Positions 8,045 through 17,619 of a stretch of 64,000 nucleotides of DNA are shown piece by piece. The stretch spans positions 19,898 to 83,897 of the forward strand of contig NZ_AOLY01000008.1 of NCBI RefSeq assembly GCF_000336635.1, written 5' to 3'. The notes below the pieces were generated by a model. That model saw nothing but the letters and a program-made list of their open reading frames with translations, searched no databases and was not told the DNA's origin. Position numbers and translations under genes: made by a program. Position 1 is the stretch's first letter. Each line of letters starts with the position of its first letter. The stretch is from Haloarcula japonica DSM 6131 (GTDB lineage: Archaea; Halobacteriota; Halobacteria; Halobacteriales; Haloarculaceae).

Positions 8045-9691
8045 TCACTCTAGCGCCTCGTCGAGCGCCGCAGCAACCCGCTCGGTGAAGGCCGGTGACT
8101 CGACGAGCGTGCTCGCGGCCTCGATGTCTTCATGGACCGGGCGGTCCGCCGTCAGCTTCGGGACCACTGCACGGACGGCGTCGTAGGCCTCGGCCGACCC
8201 GACACCCAGTTCGAGGTCGTCGTCGACGAAGTCGGCGGCCTGCGCCCCACAGCACAGCTCGACGCCGAGAATCGCGGCGGCGTTTCGCGCTGCCTTTCGG
8301 GCCAGATAGGCCGACTGCGCGCTCATGCTGACGTGGTCCTCCTGATTCCCGCTGACGGGGGTGTTGTCCATCGAGGGCCGACCGAAGGACCGACATTCGT
8401 TCAACAGCGCCGCAGCGGTGTACTGGGCGATCATGTAGCCAGAGCGGACGCCGCTGCGCTCGGTGAGAAACGGCGGCAGGTGTGGCTCCTGTAGATTCGG
8501 ATTGAGCATCCTGTCGGTCCGGCGCTCCGAGATGGCCGCGAGTTCGGTGAGCGCGTTCGTCAGATAGTCAAGGCGCATGGCGAGTACCGCGCCGTGGAAG
8601 TTCCCGCCGGACAGCACGCCCGCGCTGTCGGAGCCGGAGGCCCGGTCGTCGACGCTCACAGCGCTTGCCTCGCTCGCTTCACGTCGGTCGCTCCTGCTCG
8701 CTCGGCCCGAGGATTCACTGCGCTCGTCTTCGCTGGGGAACACCAGCGGATTGTCCGTCGCGCTGTTAAGCTCGACCTCGACAGCCTCCCGGAGGTGGCC
8801 GACGGCGTCACGGACCGCGCCGTGGACCTGCGGCAGACAGCGCATCGCATAGGCGTCCTGCACGCGGTCGCAGTTTCGGTGGGACTCGACCACGTCGGAG
8901 TCGGCCGTCAGTCGCCGGACGTTTCGCGCGCTCGCGGCTTGGCCGGCGTGGGGCCGGACGGCGGTGATGGCTTCATGAGAGGGTACCGTCGAGGAGAGGG
9001 TCACCTCCGTCGTGAGCGCACCGGCGATGTCGGCGGCAGCGACCAGTTGTTCGGCGTCGTTGAGGAGTAGCGCGGCGACGCCGACGGTCAGTTGCGTCCC
9101 GTTAATGAGCGCCAACCCTTCCTTGGCACGGAGCGTCACCGGTTCGAGGTCGGCTGCGTCGAGCGCCTCGTCGCCAGGGAGTCGGTCCCCCTCGACCTCG
9201 GCGTCCCCCTCGCCGATGAGCACCAGCGACATATGGGCGAGCGGGGCGAGGTCGCCGCTCGCGCCGAGGCTACCACGCGACGGGACGACCGGGTGGACAC
9301 CCGCGTCGAGCATCGCCACTAGCAAATCGACGACGGATTCGCGGATGCCCGAATACCCCTTCGCCAGCGTGTTCGCCCGCGTGACCATCATCGCCCGGAC
9401 TTCCTCGGTAGTCAATTCCCGGCCGACTGCGGCGGCGTGGCTCCGCAGAAGGTTCCGCTGGAGGTTATCGAGATCCTCGCGTGGGATGCGCTCGTCGACG
9501 AGGTCGCCGAAGCCAGTGGTGACGCCGTACACCGCCTCGTCGCTGTCCAGTACGCTTTCGACGCGCTCGCGGGACTCGCGGATTCGCTCGCGGGCGGTCT
9601 CGGCAACGGTGACGGTCGCGCCGTTTCGGGCGACGGCGACCACGTCGGCGGGCGTGAGCGACTCGCCGTCGAGGACAACGTCGGCGGTCAT
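8045..9691 (-). CDS. hutH: histidine ammonia-lyase
   Basis: Converts L-histidine to trans-urocanate and ammonia, first step of histidine degradation. The MIO prosthetic group comes from Ala144-Ser145-Gly146 in GSLGASGDLAPLAHM. Other family signs are YGVTTGFGDLVDERI, NGTQLTVGVAALL, QDAYAMRCLPQVHGA, NSATDNPLVF and GGNFHGAVLAMRLDYL. At 548 residues it is longer than typical HutH because of an insert (about residues 320-356, DNA 8624-8734) rich in Ser, Arg, Glu and Ala between NPLVF and SGGNFHG. It is the last gene of the hutU-hutG-hutI-hutH operon and overlaps hutI by 4 bases. The stop lies 8 bases from the convergent AAA gene's stop. Confidence 0.97.
   Translation of the reverse strand: MTADVVLDGESLTPADVVAVARNGATVTVAETARERIRESRERVESVLDSDEAVYGVTTGFGDLVDERIPREDLDNLQRNLLRSHAAAVGRELTTEEVRAMMVTRANTLAKGYSGIRESVVDLLVAMLDAGVHPVVPSRGSLGASGDLAPLAHMSLVLIGEGDAEVEGDRLPGDEALDAADLEPVTLRAKEGLALINGTQLTVGVAALLLNDAEQLVAAADIAGALTTEVTLSSTVPSHEAITAVRPHAGQAASARNVRRLTADSDVVESHRNCDRVQDAYAMRCLPQVHGAVRDAVGHLREAVEVELNSATDNPLVFPSEDERSESSGRASRSDRREASEASAVSVDDRASGSDSAGVLSGGNFHGAVLAMRLDYLTNALTELAAISERRTDRMLNPNLQEPHLPPFLTERSGVRSGYMIAQYTAAALLNECRSFGRPSMDNTPVSGNQEDHVSMSAQSAYLARKAARNAAAILGVELCCGAQAADFVDDDLELGVGSAEAYDAVRAVVPKLTADRPVHEDIEAASTLVESPAFTERVAAALDEALE
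8624..8734 (-). repeat. in-frame low-complexity insert inside hutH
   Basis: On the reverse strand the DNA is a run of GAGCG/GCGAG-type units coding for DERSESSGRASRSDRREAS and following residues. It separates two conserved HutH blocks, so it is an insertion in a surface loop, not part of the catalytic fold. Similar GCGAG-rich text appears in the intergenic repeat at 49799-49843. I take both as examples of short dispersed haloarchaeal repeats; this is inference. Confidence 0.45.
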
Positions 9692-10950
9692 GGTTGTATC
9701 TCCCGGTGGTATGACTCATGTGTTGGGGTGCTGACGACCGAGCCGTCTTTCAGGACGGTGTCGACGACGTTGGTCCCGTACTGGTACGGAATGTGGACGT
9801 GACTCGGCGCGGCAAGGACGACGGCGTCACCGGGCGCACCCTCGCGGAGCGTCCCCAGTCCATCGGTCCTGTCCAGTGCGAGCGCGGCGTGTTTCGTTCC
9901 GGCGACCAGCGCTTCGGCCGGCGTCAGTCCCATCTCGACGCAGGCCAGCGACAGCGCAAAGCCCATGCTGTGGCTGTGGCAGTTCGGATTGAAATCCGTC
10001 GCCACCGCGACGGGCGCACCACGGTCGCGGAATGCCGCTGCGTCCGCGTACGTTGCGCCGAGACCGAACGCCGTTCCGGGGAGCAACACCGGCGTCACGT
10101 CGGCTTCGACAAGCGCGTCAATGTCTTCGCTGGTCGCGTGCAGGAGGTGGTCGGCACTGGCCGCACCCACGTCCGCCGCCAACTGGGTCCCGCCGATGTG
10201 GGCCAGTTCTTCGGCATGGACCTTCGGCGTCAGCCCGGCGGCAATGCCTGCTTCGAGGACCCGTCGGGACTGCGCGACCGAGAAGACACCTTCCTCACAG
10301 AACACGTCGCAGAACTCGGCAATGCCCTGTGACTCGACCGCTGGAATCTGTTCGTCGACGACCGACGCGGTGTAGTCGTCGGTGTCCCATCCCTCGGGGA
10401 CCGCGTGTGCGCCCATGAACGTCGGGACCACGTCGACGGGATGGATGTCATCGGCGCTGTCGATAACCCGGAGCATCCGTAGCTCTGTCTCCGTGTCGAG
10501 CCCATAGCCGGACTTCACCTCGACTGTCGTCGTCCCGTGGGCGAGCATGGTGTCGAGATGGGCCAGCAGGTTCGACAGCAGCGTTTCCTCGTCGGCATCC
10601 CTGACCGCCCGGACTGTTCGGAGGATGCCGCCGCCTTCAGCGAGGATGTCCTGATAGGACTTCCCGCGCAGTTTGGCGGCGAACTCATCAGCGCGGTCGC
10701 CGGCGAACAACGCATGGGTGTGCGGGTCGACGAAGCCCGGCACGACGGCCTGACCGCTTGCATCGACAGTGTGGCTGGCGTTCTCTGGCGGATACTCAGC
10801 GGTCACCTCCGCCGTCGGACCGACAGCCGCGACCGTGCCGTCAACGATGGCGACCGCGCCGTCCTCGTAGGTCTCCAGCCCGCTGCCATCCGCTGTTGGG
10901 CCCGCAACGAGTTCGTCCGCGCCGTAGACCACGGCGTCGAGGGCTGTCAT
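9688..10950 (-). CDS. hutI: imidazolonepropionase
   Basis: A 420-residue amidohydrolase that opens imidazolone-5-propionate to N-formimino-L-glutamate, third step of histidine degradation. The first metal motif is [30 protein letters not shown], a very characteristic HutI stretch. Further signs are [48 protein letters not shown] and [32 protein letters not shown]. Length is normal. It overlaps hutG upstream and hutH downstream by 4 bases each, so it is within the hut polycistron. Confidence 0.97.
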   Translation of the reverse strand: MTALDAVVYGADELVAGPTADGSGLETYEDGAVAIVDGTVAAVGPTAEVTAEYPPENASHTVDASGQAVVPGFVDPHTHALFAGDRADEFAAKLRGKSYQDILAEGGGILRTVRAVRDADEETLLSNLLAHLDTMLAHGTTTVEVKSGYGLDTETELRMLRVIDSADDIHPVDVVPTFMGAHAVPEGWDTDDYTASVVDEQIPAVESQGIAEFCDVFCEEGVFSVAQSRRVLEAGIAAGLTPKVHAEELAHIGGTQLAADVGAASADHLLHATSEDIDALVEADVTPVLLPGTAFGLGATYADAAAFRDRGAPVAVATDFNPNCHSHSMGFALSLACVEMGLTPAEALVAGTKHAALALDRTDGLGTLREGAPGDAVVLAAPSHVHIPYQYGTNVVDTVLKDGSVVSTPTHESYHREIQP

Positions 10951-11870
10951 CGGTCACCTCCCAGGCCGCTGAGGAAGTGCGCGATGGCGCGGGCCCCGGC
11001 GCGGGCGGTCCGGTTCCCGGTGTCCAGCGGCGGCGCGCATTCGACCACCTCGAACCCGGCGATACGGTCGTCGGACGCCACGCGACCCAGCATTCGGAAC
11101 AGTTCTCGCGTCGAGAGGCCGCCCGGTGTTGGCGCGCTCACGCCCGGTGCGGCTGTGGCGTCGAGCACGTCAAGGTCCAGACTGGCATAGACAGCGTCTA
11201 CGTCGCCGAGGGCGGCGAGCGCGTCGTCCACCGCACCAAGGGGATCACTGGTCACCGACTCCGGAGACAGGACTGTCCCACCCTGCTCGGCGAGGTAGTC
11301 GTGATACGCTGTCGAGGTTTCGAAGTGGCGCGCGCCGACGACGGCCAGCGTGTCGAGGCCCGCATCGTGGAGTTGACGGTACGGCGTCCCGCTCGTCGGT
11401 TCGTCTTGCACGGCGCGGCAATCGAGATGGGCGTCAAAGCTGACCACGCCGACAGTGTCGTCAGACACTAGCGGCGCGGCGTTCGGGAACGTCAGTGAGT
11501 TGTCGCCACCGAGAAACACCGGTACCGCGCTCGTTGCATGAACACGGGTCGTTACCGAACGGACGGCGCTCTGGACCCGTTCGACACCGCCGGCCGGAAT
11601 CTCGATGTCGCCGAGGTCGGCGACTGTGTGGATCGGTCCACGCTCGATGTGATGGGTCTTCGTTCCGCTGAGTTCGCGTCGGAGGGCCGCCGGGCCGGCA
11701 CGCGCGCCCGGCCGTCCGATGACGGCCCCGTCGTACGGCTCGCCCACCAACACAGCGTCGTACTTGCCAGCGGTCGCGAGCGTGGCCGTCTCGACAACGT
11801 CACCGAACTGCTCGTCGTTTGGGTCGCCGGATGTGCCGGTCCACGGCGACGGTACTGTCAGGTCGGTCAT
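10947..11870 (-). CDS. hutG: formimidoylglutamase (arginase family)
   Basis: A 307-residue ureohydrolase-fold enzyme that splits N-formimino-L-glutamate to glutamate and formamide, the last step of this hut pathway. Metal-site motifs are [21 protein letters not shown] and [23 protein letters not shown]. The first motif has Asn (about residue 124) where arginase has the Mn ligand His. The Trypanosoma cruzi formiminoglutamase structure also has Asn at this position, so the change supports the HutG call over arginase or agmatinase. Overlaps hutU and hutI by 4 bases. Confidence 0.95.
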   Translation of the reverse strand: MTDLTVPSPWTGTSGDPNDEQFGDVVETATLATAGKYDAVLVGEPYDGAVIGRPGARAGPAALRRELSGTKTHHIERGPIHTVADLGDIEIPAGGVERVQSAVRSVTTRVHATSAVPVFLGGDNSLTFPNAAPLVSDDTVGVVSFDAHLDCRAVQDEPTSGTPYRQLHDAGLDTLAVVGARHFETSTAYHDYLAEQGGTVLSPESVTSDPLGAVDDALAALGDVDAVYASLDLDVLDATAAPGVSAPTPGGLSTRELFRMLGRVASDDRIAGFEVVECAPPLDTGNRTARAGARAIAHFLSGLGGDR

Positions 11871-13615
11871 CGCTCACGGTTGCGGTCGCGCATCGGGACC
11901 GCGACGTCGTTCTCGTCGGCGATGTCCTGTGCGATTTCGTAGCCGGCGTCGACGTGGCGAATGACGCCCATCCCGGGGTCAGTCGTGAACACGCGGCGGG
12001 CCTTCTCGGCTGCGAGATCAGACCCGTCGAGGACGACGTGGTTGTTCGTATGGAGTGAGTTGCCGATGCCGACGCCGCCGCCGTCGTGGACGCTGACGAT
12101 GTCCGCGCCGGCGGCACAGTTCAGCAAGGCGTTCAGGATCGGCCAGTCGGCGACGGCGTCAGTTCCGTCTTTCATCGCCTCAGTTTCGCGGTTGGGCGAG
12201 GCCACGCTCCCGGCGTCCAGATGGTCCCGCGTGACGATGACCGGCGCGGAAATCTCTCCGTCGGCGACGAGTTCGTTGATACGGAGCGCGAGGCGGGCGC
12301 GCTCGGTCAGCCCGTCCTCGGTCGCGTACCCCAGCCAGCACACTCGCGAGGGAAGCCCCTGGAAGGATACCTGCTCTTGGGCGAGGTCGATCCAGCGATG
12401 GAGGTCGTCTTTCTCCGGGAACAGTTCCTTGACTGCGTCGTCGGTTCGATGGATGTCCGCGGGATCGCCCGAGAGCGCGGCCCAGCGGAACGGCCCCTTG
12501 CCTTCACAGAACAGCGGGCGGATATAGGCGGGAACGAACCCTGGGAAATCGAACGCGCTGTCGAGGTCACGCTGGTCCTCGACCTGCCCGCGGATGTTGT
12601 TGCCGTACTCGAAGGCGATAGCACCCCTGTCCTGCAGTTTCAGAATACCCTCGACGTGTCTCGCCATCGTATCGAGGCTCTCCGCAACGTACGTTTCGGG
12701 GTCGCGCTCGCGGAGTCGGTCGGCTTCCGCAACGGTGTAGCCAGCGGGGTAATATCCTTCCAGTTCGTCGTGTGCGCTCGTCTGATCGGTCACTACATCG
12801 GGGACGAACCCTATCTCCAGCATCTCCGCAAGCATATCCGCGGCGTTCATGTGGACGCCGATGCTGTAAGGCTCACCGTTCGCCGCGGCCTCCTGTGCGC
12901 GCTCGATAGCCGTCGAGAGGTCGTCGGTCTTCTCCTGACAGTACCCCGTCTCGATGCGCCGGTCGATACGATCTTCGTCGACTTCGGCCGCGATGCAGAC
13001 GCCGTGGTTCATCGTCACTGCAAGCGGTTGCGCGCCGCCCATTCCGCCGAGGCCACCGGTGACGACAATCTTCCCGCGGAGGCCGTCGTTGTCCGGGTAG
13101 TGTTTCCGGGCGAGCGCGGCCAGCGTCTCGTAGGTCCCCTGAATGATGCCCTGCGTGCCGATGTAGGCCCACGAACCGGCGGTCATCTGGCCGTACATGA
13201 TCTGTCCCTTCGCTTCGAGTTCGTGGAAATGCTCCCAGTTGTCCCACTTGCCGACGAGGTTCGAATTGGCGATGAGGACGCGCGGGGCCTTCTCATGGGT
13301 CTCGAACCGGCCGACCGGCTTGCCGCTCTGGACGAGGAGGGTTTCGGTGTCGCCGAGTTCACGGAGTTCGTCGACGATGGTGTCGTAAGCGTCCCACGAC
13401 CGGGCTGCACGCCCAGTCCCGCCGTACACGACCAACTCTTCCGGCTTCTCGGCGACTTCGGGGTCGAGGTTGTTGTTCAGCATTCGCAGCGCGGCCTCCT
13501 GTCGCCAGCCTTCACACTCGATATCGGTGCCGGTGGGCGCACCCTGGTACTCGCGCCACTGTTCTGAGGGAGTCCCGACGTCGTGGTCGGTGTCTGGGGT
13601 AGACTGCTGTGCCAT
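11867..13615 (-). CDS. hutU: urocanate hydratase
   Basis: A 582-residue urocanase that hydrates urocanate to imidazolone propionate using NAD+, second step of histidine degradation. Characteristic stretches are [60 protein letters not shown] (the NAD-binding glycine-rich loop) and [22 protein letters not shown] with the conserved cysteine. Near the end come [25 protein letters not shown] and [15 protein letters not shown]. It is the promoter-proximal gene of the hut operon and is divergent from the Bat-type regulator at 13697, separated by 81 bases. Confidence 0.97.
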   Translation of the reverse strand: MAQQSTPDTDHDVGTPSEQWREYQGAPTGTDIECEGWRQEAALRMLNNNLDPEVAEKPEELVVYGGTGRAARSWDAYDTIVDELRELGDTETLLVQSGKPVGRFETHEKAPRVLIANSNLVGKWDNWEHFHELEAKGQIMYGQMTAGSWAYIGTQGIIQGTYETLAALARKHYPDNDGLRGKIVVTGGLGGMGGAQPLAVTMNHGVCIAAEVDEDRIDRRIETGYCQEKTDDLSTAIERAQEAAANGEPYSIGVHMNAADMLAEMLEIGFVPDVVTDQTSAHDELEGYYPAGYTVAEADRLRERDPETYVAESLDTMARHVEGILKLQDRGAIAFEYGNNIRGQVEDQRDLDSAFDFPGFVPAYIRPLFCEGKGPFRWAALSGDPADIHRTDDAVKELFPEKDDLHRWIDLAQEQVSFQGLPSRVCWLGYATEDGLTERARLALRINELVADGEISAPVIVTRDHLDAGSVASPNRETEAMKDGTDAVADWPILNALLNCAAGADIVSVHDGGGVGIGNSLHTNNHVVLDGSDLAAEKARRVFTTDPGMGVIRHVDAGYEIAQDIADENDVAVPMRDRNRER

Positions 13616-13696
13616 ACCACACCATTAGTAGAGAACCGTGTTAGCAGGTTATCACCGTTCGGAACTGTTTTTATATACCTATGTGAACTGGTGACT
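13616..13696. promoter_or_regulatory. divergent promoter region between hutU and the Bat-type regulator
   Basis: Eighty-one bases separate the two start codons. A strong TATA element (TTTTTATATA, 13668-13677) lies 20-29 bases before the regulator ATG, suggesting a leaderless regulator transcript. The hutU-side promoter is less clear. I see no convincing palindrome here. Confidence 0.55.
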
Positions 13697-14341
13697 ATGT
13701 ACGAGGTGATGTTCCGTGTCTACGGTGACGGGGCCTACGAGACGGCAACCGACGGCACCGGCACGCGCATCGAGCTGTGGTGTAACGACCACAGCGACCT
13801 GCTCCACGTTAGCGGCGGAGAGGTCGGGAACGTCATCGAGCAGGTCCGCAACACCGTTGGTATCGGGGAGCGTCTGGAAAACGGCGACGAGCAGGTACTG
13901 GTGACTGAGGAGTGTCTGAAAGCACAGCTCGACAACAACGTCGAGCGCTTTCTGGCGAACGAAGGCTGTCTGCTCGTCCCGCCGCTGAAATACGCCAGTG
14001 GCGGCAAGCTCGTCCGGGCACTCGGCCTCAGCCCCGACGCACTGGCGAGGGTGTACCAGTCCCTGGCAGGACAGTTCGACGTTACCGTTGAATCGAAACG
14101 TGAAATCAGCTCTGTGACCCCGGATGCACCGCTTTTGACCGTCGATGCTATGCTCCCGGACCTGTCGCCGCGGCAGCGTGAGGTGTTCCTGATGGCCTAC
14201 GAGCAGGGATACTACGAACTGCCCCGCGAGACGACGACGGCAGCTGTTGCGGAGCAGGTAGGCGTAGAGCGCCGAACCGCGGAGGATCATCTGCGGCGGG
14301 CGGAGAAGAAACTGGCCGAAGCGCTGGTCGAATTCCTATAG
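13697..14341 (+). CDS. Bat-type HTH_10 transcriptional regulator, likely controls hut genes
   Basis: A 214-residue protein. The C-terminal 55 residues, LSPRQREVFLMAYEQGYYELPRETTTAAVAEQVGVERRTAEDHLRRAEKKLAEALVEF, form the bacterio-opsin-activator type HTH (HTH_10) found widely in haloarchaea. The N-terminal part (MYEVMFRVYGDG, then IELWCNDHSDLLHVSGGEVGNVIEQVRNTVGIGE) is an input domain of the kind often present in this family. ATG 13697 is preferred over the upstream in-frame start at 13583 because it begins 20 bases after a TATA box and at the conserved MYEVMF. Its divergent position makes it the prime candidate for hut regulation by histidine or urocanate. The stop overlaps the convergent transporter gene by 6 bases. 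Confidence 0.85.
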   Translation: MYEVMFRVYGDGAYETATDGTGTRIELWCNDHSDLLHVSGGEVGNVIEQVRNTVGIGERLENGDEQVLVTEECLKAQLDNNVERFLANEGCLLVPPLKYASGGKLVRALGLSPDALARVYQSLAGQFDVTVESKREISSVTPDAPLLTVDAMLPDLSPRQREVFLMAYEQGYYELPRETTTAAVAEQVGVERRTAEDHLRRAEKKLAEALVEFL

Positions 14342-15757
14342 GAGGCCCAGAGCAGCGAGAGCGTGGGTGATGCCGGCGACAAGCGGCACGAGGAGCACCG
14401 TTCGCATGATGAACAATGCCACAAGGTCCCGAAACCGGATGGGGACGTCACTGAACATGTCCATCATCATCGGGCCGACGCTGGAGAAGAAGATGAGCTG
14501 CGAGACGGCCAGCACGCCGACGAAGAACTTTGCCTTCACTGCCGTCTCAGTCACGAGCAGGACGGGGACGTACATCTCGGTGATACCGACAATGGTCGCC
14601 GGCGCGACCACCGCTGCGTTCGGGATCCCGAGCGCAGCGATGACCGGCGTCAGCGGACGACCGAGCATGTCGAAGAGTGGGGTGTGTGCCGAGAGTAGCG
14701 TTGCGGCGAGTCCGACAGCGAGGATGGTTCCCAGGATGAGACTAGTGAGCTTCAGGCCATCAACGAAGCCCCGCTTGGCCGCTTGCGCGAACGTCTCGCC
14801 TTCCTTGGCCTTCCCGACGGCCTCGCTGACCGCCAGTCGGACGTAATCCGCCGGCGTTCCGGAGAACGCGAGTTCCGGGTCGGGTTCAGCGATGTACTCC
14901 TCGGGAATTCTGGAAATAGGCGGCACCCGGACCAGAATAACACCACTGACGACGACACAGAAGAAGTACGCTCCGAAGATGAGTGGGAACTTCGGGAGCA
15001 TCTCAAGCGTGGCGGCGACGACGCCGACGAAGCCGATAGACACCGTCGAAAAGCACGTCGCGATGGTAAACACGTCGCGCTTGTGGTAGCCACCGGCTTC
15101 GAAGACATTGCGGGTGACGTAGAGACCGACGCTGTAGGAACCGACCCACGATGCGAGACTGTCCAGTGCAGCCCGCCCTGGGACTCTGAACAGCGGGCGC
15201 ATTACCGGCCTCGCGAGCGTTCCGACGAACTCCAGCCCGCCGAGTTCGACGAATATCGTGATGAAGATGGCCCCGATGGGGATGATGACGCCAACGCTGT
15301 ACACCAGCGTTCCCCACATCAGTCCGCCGGTACTGGGTGTGTGGAGCCACTCGGGACCGAGCTTGAAGAACATCACCGGCGCGATGAGCACGCCGGCGAC
15401 TCTCAGTGCCCAGAAGACTCCTGATGTCTCGAATGATGACAGGTCGTACCCCGCGACCTCGCCGTCACTGGCCATCGCGACCGTCGTCAGTATCCCGCCG
15501 GCGAGGATGATGCCCAGCGAGTAGACGCCGACGACGTCCGGGAACGCCCCGGTTATGTTGCTGACAACGATGTCAAACGGGACTGTAATCTCACCCTGAT
15601 ACGGGACCGGCAGAAGAAAAAATACCCCACCGATGAGAAACGCGATCAGGAACTTCAGCACCGGCCACGCTTCGTATTCGTGCAGGTCGATATCGTCGAT
15701 GTCTCTTGCTGCTGGTTCAGTGTCGACCGTATACGTGTTGCCTGTTTCGGTAGACAT
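14336..15757 (-). CDS. YjiH family membrane transporter (nucleoside-recognition/Gate domain)
   Basis: A 473-residue polytopic membrane protein with about ten or more hydrophobic segments, for example [34 protein letters not shown] and [19 protein letters not shown]. It resembles the YjiH family with Gate (nucleoside-recognition) domains: [27 protein letters not shown] and [23 protein letters not shown] are typical. The substrate is not known for the family. Lying beside a complete histidine-degradation cluster and overlapping the presumed hut regulator, histidine or urocanate uptake is a reasonable guess. ATG 15757 is preferred to the TTG two codons earlier. Confidence 0.8.
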   Translation of the reverse strand: MSTETGNTYTVDTEPAARDIDDIDLHEYEAWPVLKFLIAFLIGGVFFLLPVPYQGEITVPFDIVVSNITGAFPDVVGVYSLGIILAGGILTTVAMASDGEVAGYDLSSFETSGVFWALRVAGVLIAPVMFFKLGPEWLHTPSTGGLMWGTLVYSVGVIIPIGAIFITIFVELGGLEFVGTLARPVMRPLFRVPGRAALDSLASWVGSYSVGLYVTRNVFEAGGYHKRDVFTIATCFSTVSIGFVGVVAATLEMLPKFPLIFGAYFFCVVVSGVILVRVPPISRIPEEYIAEPDPELAFSGTPADYVRLAVSEAVGKAKEGETFAQAAKRGFVDGLKLTSLILGTILAVGLAATLLSAHTPLFDMLGRPLTPVIAALGIPNAAVVAPATIVGITEMYVPVLLVTETAVKAKFFVGVLAVSQLIFFSSVGPMMMDMFSDVPIRFRDLVALFIMRTVLLVPLVAGITHALAALGLL

Positions 15758-15793
15758 TACCAAACAATACTCTCATTTGATAGTTAGTCCTGA

Positions 15794-15818
15794 AACCACC
15801 GTGTGGAACCATTTATAT
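15794..15818 (+). promoter_or_regulatory. thi4 promoter: candidate ThiR site followed by a TATA box
   Basis: The imperfect palindrome AACCAC-CGT-GTGGAA (15794-15808) ends two bases before ATTTATATC (15811-15819). It shares the pattern ACnAC-N3-GTnG with the perfect palindrome at 27463-27477 upstream of the tenA operon, which sits at the equivalent place before its TATA box. Binding by ThiR is inferred. Confidence 0.5.
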
Positions 15819-15885
15819 CAGGGTCATCCACGCCAGCGGCCATGCGCGAGATTCATGCAAGCAGACGAGGCCATCAGAACGACTA

Positions 15886-15917
15886 TGTACCACCAACGAA
15901 TATCACTAAGTGGTATG
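15886..15917 (+). promoter_or_regulatory. hairpin in the thi4 leader that pairs with the start codon
   Basis: TGTACCAC (15886-15893) can pair with GTGGTATG (15910-15917), six Watson-Crick pairs plus two G-U pairs, with a 16-base loop. The AUG at 15915-15917 is inside the stem. With transcription starting near 15843 the leader would be about 70 bases, longer than usual here. It does not match the TPP riboswitch consensus. Confidence 0.35.
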
Positions 15918-16847
15918 AGCAATTCCGATTCATTCGAACAGTTCAGCGACGTCGGCGAAGCAGAGGTCACACGCGCTATCGGGCAGGAATGGACCGAGGA
16001 GTTCATGGACTTCTCGGACTCCGATGTCATCATCGTCGGCGGTGGCCCGTCAGGACTGATGGCCGCGAAGGAACTCGCCGAGCGTGGCGTCCAGGTGATG
16101 GTCGTCGAGAAGAACAACTACCTCGGCGGCGGCTTCTGGCTCGGCGGCTTCCTGATGAACAAGGTCACGGTCCGCGACCCGGCCCAGCAGGTGCTGGACG
16201 AGCTCGACGTCGACCACAAGCAGTCCAAGGACAGCGAGGGGCTCTACGTTGCCAACGGGCCGGAGGCCTGTTCGGGGCTCATCAAGGCCGCCTGCGACGC
16301 CGGCGCGAAGATGCAGAACATGACGGAGTTCACCGACATCGTCATCCGTGAGGACCACCGCGTCGGCGGCATCGTGATGAACTGGACGCCGGTCCACGCG
16401 CTGCCCCGAGAGATCACCTGCGTCGACCCCATCGCGGTCGAGGCCGACCTCGTCATCGACGCGACGGGCCACGACGCGATGGCTGTCAAGAAACTCGACG
16501 AGCGCGGCGTCCTGAACGCGCCGGGCCTCGAAGACGAAGCCAGCGGCATGGACCAGACCGACGACGACACCTACGGTGCGCCCGGCCACGACTCGCCCGG
16601 CCACGACTCCATGTGGGTCGGCGAGAGCGAGGACGCCGTCGTCGAACACACCGGCCTCGCCCACGACGGCCTCGTCGTCACCGGCATGGCGACGGCGACC
16701 ACCTACGGCCTCCCGCGCATGGGTCCGACGTTCGGGGCCATGCTCGTCTCCGGCAAGCGCGCCGCGCAGGTCGCGCTTGATGAACTTGAAGTCGACGCCG
16801 ACCCCGTCGACGTCACGAGCCGGGACGCCACCCCCGCTGACGACTGA
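15915..16847 (+). CDS. thi4: Thi4 family thiazole synthase (ADP-thiazole biosynthesis)
   Basis: A 310-residue Thi4 enzyme making the adenylated thiazole of thiamine from NAD+, glycine and sulfur. The N-terminal Rossmann motif is [22 protein letters not shown], followed by [21 protein letters not shown]. The conserved cysteine in [10 protein letters not shown] (about Cys169) is present; the equivalent Cys in Haloferax volcanii Thi4 is required, so this is likely the cysteine-dependent (possibly single-turnover) form. C-terminal [33 protein letters not shown] is typical. A Gly/Asp/His-rich loop ([13 protein letters not shown]) is notable. ATG 15915 fits the conserved N terminus; two in-frame ATGs upstream (15855, 15885) would add unconserved residues. 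Other thiamine genes are at 20-28 kb. Confidence 0.96.
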   Translation: MSNSDSFEQFSDVGEAEVTRAIGQEWTEEFMDFSDSDVIIVGGGPSGLMAAKELAERGVQVMVVEKNNYLGGGFWLGGFLMNKVTVRDPAQQVLDELDVDHKQSKDSEGLYVANGPEACSGLIKAACDAGAKMQNMTEFTDIVIREDHRVGGIVMNWTPVHALPREITCVDPIAVEADLVIDATGHDAMAVKKLDERGVLNAPGLEDEASGMDQTDDDTYGAPGHDSPGHDSMWVGESEDAVVEHTGLAHDGLVVTGMATATTYGLPRMGPTFGAMLVSGKRAAQVALDELEVDADPVDVTSRDATPADD

Positions 16848-16978
16848 AATCCTCCCACGCCCCTCTGGTCCTTAGACAGTCACTTTTTACTGATTTAGCT
16901 GTCCATCTCGACTAGAATATCGCATTAATACAAACAATTATACAAGAGTATGGGGGATATGTTAGTGATTACCAATCA

Positions 16979-17467
16979 ATGTCTGAAGAGATGCAGCGGA
17001 GCGACAACCACGGGTCTGACGAGCCAGTCGGCGGTGAGATCGCGGTCCAGCTCTGGAGCCGGCGGCCGGTATGTGGCCCCCGGACGACAGCTATCGACCG
17101 TTTCACCGAGCTCGCTGCAACGGGAGTTGTCGATGACTTCGATATCCAGACGTGGCCCGAGGAAATTTCCGTGTCCCAGCGGAGTGAACACGGCGAGGTG
17201 CTGGAGACTGTCGACCGGTACGAACAGTGGGCGACCGAACGGGGGCTGAGTCTCCGACCACCGTTCGAGACGCGGACCTCGTCGCTACTCGTCGGCGGCA
17301 GTACGGAGGTGCTGCGACTCCCGATGATAGCCGTCGCCGTTTACGCGGACGATGACTTGGTCGGGGTGTACCCGTGTACTGACGGGGAAACAACGTGGTC
17401 TGTCACCGATTGCATCAACGCGCTCGCGGCTGAATCGACTGCACTTCCGCACGAATCCGCCCGGTGA
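16979..17467 (+). CDS. haloarchaeal conserved protein (HTH-like family, function unknown)
   Basis: A 162-residue soluble acidic protein. It has an N-terminal unconserved stretch and a core beginning IAVQLWSRRPVCGPRTTAIDRFTELAATGVVDDFDIQTWPEEIS, with a middle containing ATERGLSLRPPFETRT and an end LRLPMIAVAVYADDDLVGVYPCTDGETTWSVTDCINALA. This layout occurs in a haloarchaea-specific family sometimes annotated as HTH-domain protein; I recognise the pattern but know no function. Single gene with its own AT-rich upstream region; not obviously linked to thi4. Confidence 0.65.
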   Translation: MSEEMQRSDNHGSDEPVGGEIAVQLWSRRPVCGPRTTAIDRFTELAATGVVDDFDIQTWPEEISVSQRSEHGEVLETVDRYEQWATERGLSLRPPFETRTSSLLVGGSTEVLRLPMIAVAVYADDDLVGVYPCTDGETTWSVTDCINALAAESTALPHESAR

Positions 17468-17556
17468 CGGGCCCTTCGTCGCGGCCCAGTCTGTCACCGT
17501 CGGTGTTGTGTCGGAGACCCCCTACCCACTGTGCTTGAACTGCTGACGCATCATAC

Positions 17557-17572
17557 TTTAGGCCAGCCAAAA
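17557..17572. promoter_or_regulatory. imperfect DtxR-type iron box (distal)
   Basis: TTTAGG-CCAG-CCAAAA differs from a perfect inverted repeat at one arm position. It lies 33 bases upstream of the perfect box at 17590-17607, with the same 6-4-6 spacing. Confidence 0.5.
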
Positions 17573-17589
17573 TAATAACGTTTTTGTAT

Positions 17590-17607
17590 TTTTAGGTAAG
17601 CCTAAAA
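17590..17607. promoter_or_regulatory. DtxR-type iron box overlapping the binding-protein promoter
   Basis: Perfect 7-base arms TTTTAGG and CCTAAAA flank TAAG. This matches the TTAGG...CCTAA core of DtxR/IdeR/SirR-family operators. It ends 12 bases before the ATG at 17620, where it would cover the likely transcription start, so metal-dependent repression is expected. Confidence 0.65.
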
Positions 17608-17619
17608 CATGGCCAACTC

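Noticed and set aside
12086..13567. Forward-strand frame of 493 codons inside hutU
   Set aside because: Mirror of hutU codons in GC-rich DNA; the product has no family signs while hutU is unmistakable.
15820..15914. TPP riboswitch upstream of thi4
   Set aside because: The conserved CUGAGA and ACC...GAUCUGG-type blocks are absent.
15855..15914. Earlier in-frame starts for thi4 (15855, 15885)
   Set aside because: They add residues not conserved in Thi4; the conserved N terminus begins at 15915.
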